A DNA stretch of 33,363 nucleotides from the NCBI GenBank assembly GCA_003142185.1, contig PLOR01000100.1, forward strand, positions 1 to 33,363, in the 5' to 3' direction. The notes beneath the pieces are model-generated. The model had not been told where the DNA came from, searched no databases, and saw nothing but the letters and a program-made list of their open reading frames with translations. Shown here piece after piece: positions 23,082 through 30,824 of the stretch; the stretch's first letter is position 1, and every line of letters begins with the position of its first letter. Position numbers and translations under genes: made by a program. This DNA comes from Bryobacterales bacterium. GTDB lineage: Bacteria > Acidobacteriota > Terriglobia > Bryobacterales > Bryobacteraceae.

Positions 23082-24411
23082 TGCTCAGCGCGTGTGCGGC
23101 CAGCACGATCAGGATTCCCGTGAACGCGCCTACCATCTTCATCGCGGTCCAGGAGCGGAGGGTCTGCGGCACCGTCATTCCGAAGTATTGATTCACCAAC
23201 CAGAAACCGGAGTCGTTGACGTGCGATGGACCCGAGCCGCCGCAGCACAGCGCCAGCACGATGATCTCCGGGCTGTAGCCGGGAATGCCCTTGACGATGG
23301 GCGCCACGATGCCGGCCGCGCTGATAATGCCGACCGTGGCCGAGCCCATCGCCACCCGCAGCACCATCGCGATCGCGAACACCACCAGCAGCGGCGACAC
23401 CGACGATGTCACCAGCAGCCTTCCCGCCACCGCGCCCACGCCCGAATCCACAATCACCTGCTTGAACGCACCGCCGCCGCCCATGATGCAGAGCAGCGCG
23501 CCCATCGGCGCTAGCGATTCGGCCGCCATCTTCATCGCCCGCTCGCGCGAAACGCCGCGCCGCAGGCCGAACAGGTACAGCGACGCCAGCGCGGCAATTG
23601 TCAGCGCGGTGAACGGATGCCCCAGAAAAACCGCCACGCCGCGCATCGGCACGTTCACCATGGTGGCCAGCGCGGCGCCGAAGATCAGCCCCAGCGGCAG
23701 CAGCAGCAGCAGGATCACCATCCACACCGGCGGCGCGTTTCCCTTCTCGGTCTGGGGCGCGGCCGAGGCGATCTCCGGCACGCCCACGTTGATGCGCTTC
23801 GCGATCCATTGGCCATAGAAGATGCCCGAGACTATGGCTACCGGGATCGAGATGGCAATGCCGTAGAGAATCGTCCGGCCTATATCGGCTCCCAGCAGTT
23901 GCGCCGCGGCCGCCGGCGCCGGATGCGGTGGCACCATCGAGTGCGTGATGGTGAGCGCCGCGGCCATGGGCAGGCCATAGAAAAGCACCGACCGCTTGGT
24001 CTCGCGCGCCAGGTTCCACACCAGCGGCACCAGAATGATGAACCCGACTTCGAAGAAGATCGGCAGCCCGACCAGAAACGCGGCGACCAGCATGGCCCAG
24101 GCCGCGCGCTCGCGTCCAAATCGTTCGAGAAGCCAGTCGGCTAGCGCCACGCCGCCGCCCGAAGCCTCAAGAAAGCGGCCGATCATCGCGCCCAGCCCCA
24201 CCACTACCGCGATGAACCCCAGCGAATCGCCGAAGCCCGTCTGGATGGATTTGAGCACTCTTTCCGGCGGCATACCCGTTGCGAGGCCAAGCGCCATGCT
24301 CGAAATCAGCAGCGCCAGAAACGCGTGCAGCTTGGCGCCCAGAATCAGGAACAGCAGCAGCGCGATGGAAGCCGCCGTGATCAGGACGAGGTAAGTGCCA
24401 TTCGCCGGCAT
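23077..24411 (-). CDS. GntP-family gluconate:H+ symporter
   Basis: A 444-residue inner-membrane transporter of the GntP family, which takes up gluconate and related sugar acids with protons. About 12-14 hydrophobic segments are visible. Family signatures include FGDSLGFIAVVVGLGAMIGR, LPIFFEVGFIILVPLVW, THSMVPPHPAPAAAAQLLGA and CGGSGPSHVNDSGFWLV. The length matches the family (about 440-450). The ATG at 24411 has no Shine-Dalgarno sequence; TAGAAT lies 8 nt upstream, suggesting a very short or absent leader. The stop codon is inside a REPIN-like repeat. Fructuronate, idonate and glycerate transporters are close relatives, so the exact substrate is open. No gluconate kinase is nearby. Confidence 0.95.
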   Translation of the reverse strand: MPANGTYLVLITAASIALLLFLILGAKLHAFLALLISSMALGLATGMPPERVLKSIQTGFGDSLGFIAVVVGLGAMIGRFLEASGGGVALADWLLERFGRERAAWAMLVAAFLVGLPIFFEVGFIILVPLVWNLARETKRSVLFYGLPMAAALTITHSMVPPHPAPAAAAQLLGADIGRTILYGIAISIPVAIVSGIFYGQWIAKRINVGVPEIASAAPQTEKGNAPPVWMVILLLLLPLGLIFGAALATMVNVPMRGVAVFLGHPFTALTIAALASLYLFGLRRGVSRERAMKMAAESLAPMGALLCIMGGGGAFKQVIVDSGVGAVAGRLLVTSSVSPLLVVFAIAMVLRVAMGSATVGIISAAGIVAPIVKGIPGYSPEIIVLALCCGGSGPSHVNDSGFWLVNQYFGMTVPQTLRSWTAMKMVGAFTGILIVLAAHALSR

Positions 24412-24419
24412 TGGCGCCC

Positions 24420-24425
24420 ATTCTA
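24420..24425 (-). promoter_or_regulatory. Possible -10 box for the GntP gene
   Basis: TAGAAT on the minus strand, 8 nt from the ATG at 24411, with no ribosome-binding site between. No -35 match is seen at 17-18 bp. Confidence 0.35.
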
Positions 24426-24455
24426 TCGCGAGCGGCGAGGGCCGCGCTCATACTA

Positions 24456-24498
24456 GAGCGCTCACGTACTTGCCGGCTCTTGAGCGCTCACGTATAAT
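24456..24498 (+). promoter_or_regulatory. Leaderless promoter with two palindromic operator copies
   Basis: -35 TTGCCG (24470-24475), 17-bp spacer and a perfect -10 TATAAT (24493-24498). The ATG at 24505 is 6 nt after the -10 box, so transcription should start at the ATG itself. A 13-bp direct repeat GAGCGCTCACGTA occurs at 24456-24468 and 24482-24494, 26 bp apart. In the second copy it is part of the perfect palindrome TGAGCGCTCA (24481-24490), which lies between -35 and -10; the first lies just upstream of -35. This is the arrangement of a repressor operator pair. The binding protein is unknown. Confidence 0.75.
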
Positions 24499-24504
24499 GC
24501 GAAT

Positions 24505-24825
24505 ATGGCAGTAACCGTTAAGAGAAAGAACCCCGCTGCTGTTGCGCTAGGACGGATCGGCGGCAAAAAGGGCGGTCCCGCCAGAGCCGCCAGACTCACT
24601 CCGGAACAGCGCAGCGAAAGTGCCCGGAAAGCGGTTCAGGCACGATGGTTGAGAGCCAAAGGAGGTCCTGCAGCAGCCACGTCCGGACTCGACACTTCCA
24701 AGAAGGCCCTTCACCTCTGCTTGCGGCGCATCAAGGAAGCCAAGAACGAATCCGAACTCCGTCGCTTGACCCAGGAGCTTCAGAGGATCGTGTTCCACCG
24801 ACAGTACCGGAATGCCGAAAATTAG
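24505..24825 (+). CDS. Basic 106-residue protein of unknown function
   Basis: No characterised family is recognised. The first half is very basic and glycine/alanine-rich (KRKNPAAVALGRIGGKKGG, then PARAARLTPEQRSESARKAV and QARWLRAK), which suggests nucleic acid binding. The second half (about 65-106) should be two amphipathic helices, KKALHLCLRRIKEAKNESEL and RRLTQELQRIVFHRQY. My impression is that short proteins with the same GRIGGKKGGPARAA start are frequent in Acidobacteriota, but I cannot check that. The ATG is 6 nt after a perfect -10 box, so the mRNA is probably leaderless. The last 14 nt overlap the next small gene. Autoregulation through the palindromes in its promoter is possible but unproven. 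Confidence 0.75.
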   Translation: MAVTVKRKNPAAVALGRIGGKKGGPARAARLTPEQRSESARKAVQARWLRAKGGPAAATSGLDTSKKALHLCLRRIKEAKNESELRRLTQELQRIVFHRQYRNAEN

Positions 24826-25050
24826 GAAGCCGCCGCCCTACTTCCTGAAACACCTCGTGGATCGCTTTCGGGAAGGCCGGATTTCGGTTGACGATTTCGA
24901 TGCATTGCAGGATTGGTTGAACTCCGATCCCGAGGTACCACCTGAAAATGGTACAAGCGATTTCCAAAATTCACGCTAGTGGGTGAAGGCACAGTGCCCA
25001 AGACATTTCTCACTGCGGGCATGGTTCCCCATGGAACGGAAGTTCACTGA
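24812..25050 (+). pseudogene. Small gene split by one frameshift (WYKRF...GEG...KTFL protein)
   Basis: ATG at 24812 opens a 55-codon frame (to TAG 24977-24979) reading MPKIRKPPPYFLKHLVDRFR, EGRISVDDFDALQDWLNSDP, EVPPE. Just after that, the overlapping frame continues as WYKRFPKFTLVGEGTVPKTF and LTAGMVPHGTEVH, ending in TGA at 25048-25050. The switch falls in CCTGAAAATGG (about 24940-24951). Adding one G, giving CCTGGAAAATGG, would restore an 80-residue protein with PPGKWYKRF at the junction. The second frame lacks a start and reads as protein-like, so this is most likely one gene with a one-base deletion, a sequencing error in the A run, or recoding. The family is not characterised as far as I know. 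It overlaps the preceding gene by 14 nt in another frame, consistent with an operon. Confidence 0.7.
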
Positions 25051-25144
25051 CGAGAAATCATCGCAAACAGGGTCTGTTGCCGTCGACAACTGTTTTCGTC
25101 AGGACCTTGGCATGATGTCGTCGGTTTGGCAACCCCATCCAGGT

Positions 25145-25150
25145 TAGAAT
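25145..25150 (+). promoter_or_regulatory. Possible -10 box for the MFS transporter gene
   Basis: TAGAAT, 8 nt before the GTG at 25159, with no Shine-Dalgarno sequence between. TTGGCA at 25126-25131 would be a -35 box at only 13 bp, which is too close, so the promoter is tentative. Confidence 0.35.
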
Positions 25151-25158
25151 AGCGTCCT

Positions 25159-26424
25159 GTGACAGTGGTTCCCGCTCCGGTGCGCACGGCGTTGTCCCGC
25201 AAGGAATGGCGCATCCTCGCGCTGCTCGTCATTTCCGGCTTCCTGAATTACTTCGACCGCGCCAACCTTTCCGCCGGCGCCACCAACATTCAGCGCGACC
25301 TCGGCTTCACCAACTACCAGCTTGGCCTGCTGTTGTCGGCCTTTTTCTGGACTTACGCCGCGTGCCAGTTGCTGGGCCTTTCCGGCTGGCTGGTGGACCG
25401 GTTTAACGTCGGCTGGATTCTCGCCGGTGGCTTCCTTCTCTGGTCCGGAGCCACCGCCATCACCGGCGCCGCCCGCGCCTTCGCCGTCGTGTTCGCTCTG
25501 CGCCTGGTGCTCGGCGCCGGTGAATCCATCGCCTATCCATCTTACTCGCGCATTTTGGCCAACCATTATCCCGAGCATCATCGCGGCCTGGCGAACGCGT
25601 TGATCGATGCCGGCACCAAGTGCGGTCCCGCACTCGGCACTCTGCTCGGTGGCCTGCTGATCGCGCAGTACGGCTGGCGTGCGTTCTTTCTCGCTCTGGG
25701 TGGGGCCAGCCTGGTATGGTTGGCGCCCTGGTTGATTTGGATGCCGCGCGGCCGCGGCACCGCGGTTCCCGAAGAAATGCACGCTACGCGCGTGCCCACC
25801 GTCTTTTCCGTGATCCGCCGCCGGGCGGCGCTGTTCACCGCGCTCGGCCTCTTCTGCGCCAACTACTTCTGGTATTTCCTGCTCACCTGGCTGCCGCCGT
25901 ATCTGGAAAAAGAGCGGCACTTTTCGAAAACCAAGATGGCGTATGTCGGCTCGCTGGCTTATCTGCTGATCGCCGTTTCCGCGGTCGTTTGCGGCCGTCT
26001 ATCGGATGTCTGGATCGCGCGCGGCCACACGCCGAACCGCGTGCGCAAGACTTTCGCCGGCCTGGGCCTCACGCTTTCCACGCTGATTCTGCCAGTGGCC
26101 CTCATACACAATGAAACCGCCGCCATGGCGCTGCTCATGTTCACCTGCACGTGCTATGGCCTGTTCAGCTCCAATATCTACGCCATCACACAGACGCTGG
26201 CCGGCCCGCGCGCGGCGGGCAAGTGGACCAGCTTCCAAAACGGATTCGGCAATCTGTCCGGCGTCGCCGCGCCCTGGTTTACCGGCTGGATCGTCCAGCG
26301 AACCGGTGAGTTCTACCTGGCTTTTCTGGCAGCCTCGGCGATCGCCTTGTGCGGGGCCGCCTGCTACGTCTTCGGTGTCGGCCCCATTCGCCCGGTTGAC
26401 TGGGACGCCGGCGGCAAGCGATGA
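25159..26424 (+). CDS. MFS transporter, anion:cation symporter (ACS) family
   Basis: A 421-residue inner-membrane protein with about 12 hydrophobic segments. NYFDRANLSAGATNIQRDLG in the first segment and loop, and the following YQLGLLLSAFFWTYAACQLL, GWLVDRF and RLVLGAGESIAYPSYSRI are signatures of the ACS family, which takes up hexuronates, glucarate, galactonate and similar organic anions with protons. The start is GTG at 25159. A TAGAAT hexamer 8 nt upstream and the lack of a ribosome-binding site suggest a nearly leaderless mRNA. Substrate cannot be assigned; no sugar-acid catabolic gene is adjacent, although GntP, 0.7 kb away on the other strand, also handles sugar acids. Confidence 0.92.
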   Translation: MTVVPAPVRTALSRKEWRILALLVISGFLNYFDRANLSAGATNIQRDLGFTNYQLGLLLSAFFWTYAACQLLGLSGWLVDRFNVGWILAGGFLLWSGATAITGAARAFAVVFALRLVLGAGESIAYPSYSRILANHYPEHHRGLANALIDAGTKCGPALGTLLGGLLIAQYGWRAFFLALGGASLVWLAPWLIWMPRGRGTAVPEEMHATRVPTVFSVIRRRAALFTALGLFCANYFWYFLLTWLPPYLEKERHFSKTKMAYVGSLAYLLIAVSAVVCGRLSDVWIARGHTPNRVRKTFAGLGLTLSTLILPVALIHNETAAMALLMFTCTCYGLFSSNIYAITQTLAGPRAAGKWTSFQNGFGNLSGVAAPWFTGWIVQRTGEFYLAFLAASAIALCGAACYVFGVGPIRPVDWDAGGKR

Positions 26425-26463
26425 CTCGTTAGCTGCCGACCGCTCCCTTTGGTCGCGGCTCCG

Positions 26464-26573
26464 TTGCGCACTCGTGCGTGCCGCGTCGAGACTCTTCTCG
26501 ACACCCGATCAAGTGTGAGACGCCCTGCGTCGGCAAGAATGCCGACGCGGCACGCACGAGTGCGTGCGCCACG
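26464..26573. repeat. Family A long hairpin repeat, copy A4 (inverted)
   Basis: Arms 26464-26488 and 26543-26570 (CACGCACGAGTGCGTGCGCC) are near complements with a 4-nt gap. The internal hairpins (GTCGAGACTCTTCTCGAC, then GTCGGCAAGAATGCCGAC) come in the opposite order from copy A3, so the element is inverted relative to it. It abuts the stop codon of the minus-strand tolC-like gene at 26574. Confidence 0.8.
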
Positions 26574-28640
26574 TCATTTCGCGATTGCATCTTCCACCGA
26601 CACCTGGTTCACTTCCAGCGTGCGGCCCAGTTCCTGGTCGAGCGCGATGCGGCCGTGCACGTAGGCGGCCGCGGCGGCCAGTTCGGCCGATTGCGCGTTG
26701 GCAAGGTCGCGGCGCGCCGACACCACCGTGGAGATGGCGGAAGTGCCGGCCACCCACTTCTTCTCCTCGCCTTGCAACAACCGCTCCAGCAGACCGCGGC
26801 TCTCCATCGCCGCTTTGTAGCGAGCGCGCGCCTGCTGGAGCGCCAGCACCTGGCTCGAGATGTTGACGGCCAGGTCGTGACGGGTGCGCTCCGCTGTCAG
26901 TTCGGCCTGCCGCTGGCTCAGCACGTCGATCGCGTGATCGGCCTGCGCCTGCGTGTTCCCAAGAGGCGCGGAGTAGGAGATTCCCGCGCTCTCATTGGGG
27001 AAATTGCGGCGAAAGGTCTGCGCCAGCGCGTTCCCCACTCCTCCCACGAAGTAGGGCGACGGAGTGGCGCCCGGGACGGCCTGCCCGGCCTGGCCGTAGT
27101 TGCTCGTGGAAGCGGAAACCCCCAGGCTCGGCAGAACGCCGTTGGCGGTGCCTTCGGCGGTGATTCCCGCCAGTTCCACCGAGAGATTCGCCAGCGCCAC
27201 TTCCGGGCGCCGCCGTTCTGCGCTCGCGATCAGTTCGTGAAGACCGGGTAGGTCGTCGGTTTCCGGCACGTTCAACGGATCGATGGCGACGATTTGCGCG
27301 CCGGCAAGTTGATCGTCCGCCACCGCGCGGAAGCTCAGATAATCCTTCAGCGCATTCTGCCGCACTGCTACGCTGTTGCGGGCCACCACCAGCGCCTGTT
27401 CGGCTGCCGCGGCGGCGCTTTCGGCGTTAATCCGGTCCACCGCCGGCGCCGCGCCCACTGCGATCTGCCGCGCGGTGTCGGCCAGAAACTGCGCCGCCAC
27501 GTCGCGGTTGCGCTGCTTGTACTGCAAATCGTTGGCGGCCAGCGACAGGTCCCAATAAGCGTTCAGGACGCCGCTCACCACCCCAATCAAACGCGCGCGG
27601 AAGGCTTCGTTCGCGCCGCCCACCCGCCGCCGGCTGACGCGGATGAAGCGCCCGTTCACCCGCTCGCCGAACCCGCGCAGCAGGTTTTGCGAAAGGGAAA
27701 TTCCCAGGCTGGTAAACGAGGTCGGGTTGAGAACGTCGGTCGGCACCGCTTCGTTCAGATACGAGTCGCTATAACTCAAGCGCGCCGTTCCCCCCGTCAA
27801 CAGGCCCTCCGACATTTGCCAGTTGTAAGAACGCGCGTTGTCCACCAGCGAATAGACTCCACTTTGGACCACCACGTATTGGGGCGAGGTCTGGTGCGAA
27901 AACGCGTCTGTGGTCGAAAGCACCGGGTCGAGCTGCGGCGTCACCGGGCCGATCTGTTGGATCAGTGCGGCGCCCGCCACTGTGGCCGACCCGGACGAGC
28001 CCGGCGATCCGCCGCCGCTCTGGCTGCCGGCCACGCCCTGCCCGCTTCCCAGAGTCACCGATTCCGAGTTGGCTCCGGTGACGCCGCGCAACGCGCCGCC
28101 CGATTCCGCGCGTTCCACCGCCCAATCCGCCATCACCAGGTTGTAGCGCGCGATCTCCAGGTCGAGGCTGCTCTCCAGCGCCAGCGCAATTGCGTCGCGC
28201 GCGGTCAGGTGAAGGTTGCCCGCTTGAATCATGTTGCGCAGCCGGCCGGTGCCCGTCAGCCGCAGTGCCGGCACGGTTACCGGCTTGTATGAGCGGACGA
28301 ACGGCAGTCCCTGCGGCTTCGTTGGAGCAATCGGCAGCGGCGCCTGGGCGGCCAGCGCGCCCGCCAGAGCGAGCCATGCAACAGCCGCTCCAACCGCTCG
28401 CCAATTGTGGGGCGGACCCCCCGATCCGCGCGGGTCCCCCTGGACCCGCCTTTCGCTCAAATAATCAAGCCGTAGCGTTGCCGCGAAAGGCCGGCCTGGG
28501 GGCCGGCCGCGGACGGGGGCGTCCGCCCCGCTATTGTCGAGGCTCTGAACGCGCATCGGAGCCGGGCCCGGAAGGCACCCCGTCAGCGAGCGGTTGGCGG
28601 CGATTGAACAGGTCATGGACCTTCGTGAGATCGTTCGCAT
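26574..28640 (-). CDS. TolC-family outer membrane efflux protein (second copy)
   Basis: An outer-membrane channel protein of the OEP/TolC type, forming a beta-barrel plus periplasmic helical tunnel for tripartite efflux or type I secretion. Two helix-rich repeats are visible: the first around ALALESSLDLEIARYNLVMA, the second around ELIASAERRRPEVALANLSV with the closing ARRDLANAQSAELAAAAAYV. The 5' end is odd. ATG at 28640 lies 7 nt after the stop of the other tolC-like gene, as expected in an operon, but about 80 residues of low-complexity sequence precede the apparent signal peptide (AVGAAVAWLALAGALAAQ, about residues 82-99), and most of them are encoded by a palindromic element at 28390-28597. 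The only in-frame start nearer the signal peptide is TTG at 28460, also in the element. The functional N-terminus is uncertain; the mature part is intact. Confidence 0.88.
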   Translation of the reverse strand: MRTISRRSMTCSIAANRSLTGCLPGPAPMRVQSLDNSGADAPVRGRPPGRPFAATLRLDYLSERRVQGDPRGSGGPPHNWRAVGAAVAWLALAGALAAQAPLPIAPTKPQGLPFVRSYKPVTVPALRLTGTGRLRNMIQAGNLHLTARDAIALALESSLDLEIARYNLVMADWAVERAESGGALRGVTGANSESVTLGSGQGVAGSQSGGGSPGSSGSATVAGAALIQQIGPVTPQLDPVLSTTDAFSHQTSPQYVVVQSGVYSLVDNARSYNWQMSEGLLTGGTARLSYSDSYLNEAVPTDVLNPTSFTSLGISLSQNLLRGFGERVNGRFIRVSRRRVGGANEAFRARLIGVVSGVLNAYWDLSLAANDLQYKQRNRDVAAQFLADTARQIAVGAAPAVDRINAESAAAAAEQALVVARNSVAVRQNALKDYLSFRAVADDQLAGAQIVAIDPLNVPETDDLPGLHELIASAERRRPEVALANLSVELAGITAEGTANGVLPSLGVSASTSNYGQAGQAVPGATPSPYFVGGVGNALAQTFRRNFPNESAGISYSAPLGNTQAQADHAIDVLSQRQAELTAERTRHDLAVNISSQVLALQQARARYKAAMESRGLLERLLQGEEKKWVAGTSAISTVVSARRDLANAQSAELAAAAAYVHGRIALDQELGRTLEVNQVSVEDAIAK
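28390..28597. repeat. 208-bp nested palindromic element in the 5' part of a tolC gene
   Basis: Perfect 12-bp terminal inverted repeats CCAACCGCTCGC (28390-28401) and GCGAGCGGTTGG (28586-28597). Nested inside are GGGGCGGAC (28409-28417) with GTCCGCCCC (28521-28529), and GCCTTTCGC (28448-28456) with GCGAAAGGC (28483-28491). The whole could fold as one long hairpin. It has no stop in the gene's frame, so the ORF runs through it. No transposase is encoded. Confidence 0.7.
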
Positions 28641-28647
28641 GGCGGCC

Positions 28648-30561
28648 CTATTTCTTCCCCGGCAGCGTGGCCGGCAAGATGGAACGCCGCTCCACCTGCC
28701 CGCTGGCCGCTTCCGCCATGCTGATATCGCTGCGCTCCAGCGTCATCCCGACCGCCTGGTCCAGCGCGATGCGCGCGTGCGTGTAATTCGCCATCGATTG
28801 CACTTGCTCGCTTTCCGCCGCCACCACGTCGCGTTGCGCCTGGATCACCAGCGCGTTAGTGGACTTGCCGAACTCGTATTTCTTTTTCTCGGCCTCCAGC
28901 GTTTCCCGCGCCAGCTTCAGCGTTTCCAGAGCGGTTTCATACCGCGAGTGCGCCTGCTCCACGCCGATCAGCGCGTTTCTCACGTCCACGCTCACCTGGG
29001 CCACGCTTTTTTCGAGCTGCAGCTCCTGCTGCCGCATCTGCAACTGGTCGGTCGCGAAATCGGCTTGCGCAGCGCGGTTGCGAAGCGGAACGGTCAGCGA
29101 AAAGCCGGCCGTGTAATTCGGGAAGTTGCGGCGGAAAATCTGCGCCAGTAAACTGCCATAGGCGCCGTAGTAGTAGGGGTCGGGCAGGTTGTCCGGGTTG
29201 CCCACATTGAGCGGGTTGGGCGCGCCCACCAGGGCGGCGTTGGTGAAGGAAGCGAACGCTTGCAGTGATGGCTTCAGCGCGCTTCGGTCTCCGCTCAGCA
29301 CCAGGAGCTGGCTTTGGATGTTGATGCGATTCTGCTCCAGGTCCGGCCGCTCGTCGAGCGCCTGCTTCACCAGGTCTTTGAGCGGCGCCAGGCCTTCCTG
29401 CTCCGGCACCTGGATTGGATCGAGCGTCACGATGTGCGCATCCTCCAGCGCCGGATCTTCCATCCCGCGCCGGCTGAGCGCGTTCTTCAGCACGATTTCC
29501 TGCTGCAGCAGGTTGGTCTCGGCGATCAGCACGTCCTCCGAGCGCGCCGGAATCTCCGCCTGCGCGCGCGTCACTTCGATCGCCGCTATCGCGCCCGCCG
29601 CCAGTTCCTTCTTGTTGTCTTCGTAAAGCTGCCGCGCCGCATCGAGCGCCAGCCGCTTCAGGCGCGCGTCCTCGTTGAACGCCACCAGGTCCCAGTACAG
29701 GTTCAACACCGCCGAAACCGTGGTCGTCACCTGCTGCTTCAGTTGCAACTCGGAATAGCGCGAGTTGTTGCGCGCAATCCGTATGTAGCGGTTGTTCACC
29801 GACGCGCCGAACCCCTGCAGCAGGTTCTGCGAAATATTCAGGTTCAGGCTGCCCTGCGTCAAAGGATTCAGCAGAATTGTGGGAGTGTTGGCGGTGGCCC
29901 GCGTGCTGCCGTAGTTGAGGCTGAATGCGCCTCCACCCATGAATTGCTGGCTGTATCCGGCGTTGAAGCTTTGATAGTCCTCCACTACTGAATTGGATTG
30001 ATACAGCACCAGGTTACTCTGCGGCGACGTGAGATGCCCGAAATTAGCCGAAACATTGACAATCGGGTCCGTCTGCGGGATCTGCGCGCCGATCTGTCCC
30101 GTGATGCCGCCGCCGGAGCCCACTCCTGCGCCGCTCGCCAGGCTGGTGCCGCTCACGTTGATGCCCGCCAGGCTCACCGATTGCGGTCCCGGCGCGATCG
30201 CCGTCGAAGGCGCCCGCAGCGCGCCGCCCACCCGCGCTCGCTCGATATCCTGGCGCGCCATCAGCGGGCCGTAACGCTGGATTTCAATATCGATGTTGTT
30301 CTCGAGCGCCAGCGCCACCACGTCGCGCGCGCTCAGGTACAGGCTGCCGGATCGAATCAGCCCGCTGAGGCGTCCCGAGTTGGTGAGATTCACCGCCGGC
30401 ACCGCGCGCTGCTGGTATGGTCGCGTCAAGAAGCCCAACGGCCGCGGATGCGGCGGCAGAATCGCGATGTTGGACGGCTGTGCCGAAGCTGGCCACGCCC
30501 ACCACGCCAGCAGCCAAGCCAGATAGCGGACGCGGAACGGACTGCGCGGAAAGAGAGTCAT
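28648..30561 (-). CDS. TolC-family outer membrane efflux protein (first copy)
   Basis: A 637-residue outer-membrane channel of the TolC/OEP family, longer than typical TolC (about 430-490) because of an N-terminal extension of about 130 residues rich in Gly, Ser and Pro. A signal peptide covers about residues 1-27 (RYLAWLLAWWAWPASA). The helical repeats begin at SARDVVALALENNIDIEIQR, and the second ends QRDVVAAESEQVQSMANYTH. NISQNLLQGFGASVNNRYIR corresponds to the membrane-strand region. It is about one-third to one-half similar by eye to the following gene, so the two are tandem paralogues. No inner-membrane pump or adaptor protein gene lies in the window. The ATG at 30561 has GAGGA directly before it, unusually close for a ribosome-binding site. 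Confidence 0.92.
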   Translation of the reverse strand: MTLFPRSPFRVRYLAWLLAWWAWPASAQPSNIAILPPHPRPLGFLTRPYQQRAVPAVNLTNSGRLSGLIRSGSLYLSARDVVALALENNIDIEIQRYGPLMARQDIERARVGGALRAPSTAIAPGPQSVSLAGINVSGTSLASGAGVGSGGGITGQIGAQIPQTDPIVNVSANFGHLTSPQSNLVLYQSNSVVEDYQSFNAGYSQQFMGGGAFSLNYGSTRATANTPTILLNPLTQGSLNLNISQNLLQGFGASVNNRYIRIARNNSRYSELQLKQQVTTTVSAVLNLYWDLVAFNEDARLKRLALDAARQLYEDNKKELAAGAIAAIEVTRAQAEIPARSEDVLIAETNLLQQEIVLKNALSRRGMEDPALEDAHIVTLDPIQVPEQEGLAPLKDLVKQALDERPDLEQNRINIQSQLLVLSGDRSALKPSLQAFASFTNAALVGAPNPLNVGNPDNLPDPYYYGAYGSLLAQIFRRNFPNYTAGFSLTVPLRNRAAQADFATDQLQMRQQELQLEKSVAQVSVDVRNALIGVEQAHSRYETALETLKLARETLEAEKKKYEFGKSTNALVIQAQRDVVAAESEQVQSMANYTHARIALDQAVGMTLERSDISMAEAASGQVERRSILPATLPGKK

Positions 30562-30656
30562 TCCTCATCCGTGGTGCAATCCTCGGGCCGATGGCGGAAC
30601 GCGAGCACGCCAGGACTGGCGAGGGCGGTCACGCCGAGTTCTGGGTACGCCCTGGA

Positions 30657-30732
30657 AGTGGGGCAGGCGCTTCCGCCTGCCAACTGTTGCCGTAGCGCAC
30701 TGCCGTTGGCAGGCGAAAGCGCCTGCCCCACT
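30657..30732. repeat. Family C double-hairpin repeat, copy C3 (reversed polarity)
   Basis: Arms 30657-30684 and 30705-30732 pair with one mismatch. The order is reversed compared with copies C1 and C2: here the AGTGGGG ends are outside and the GTTGG ends inside. It lies in the gap between the divergent tolC-like gene and the exported protein of unknown function. Confidence 0.8.
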
Positions 30733-30824
30733 GTCCCGTTTCGCGACAAGGTGTTCGGTAGCGAACAGTGGATGCTGCACCGAGTGAAGCGCGGCTCGCG
30801 GTATCGTCTGGAGGACTTCCCGCC

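Noticed and set aside
24812-24979. 55-residue product of the first frame as a complete protein
   Set aside because: The adjoining frame continues with clearly protein-like sequence up to 25050, so the short product is better explained by a frameshift.
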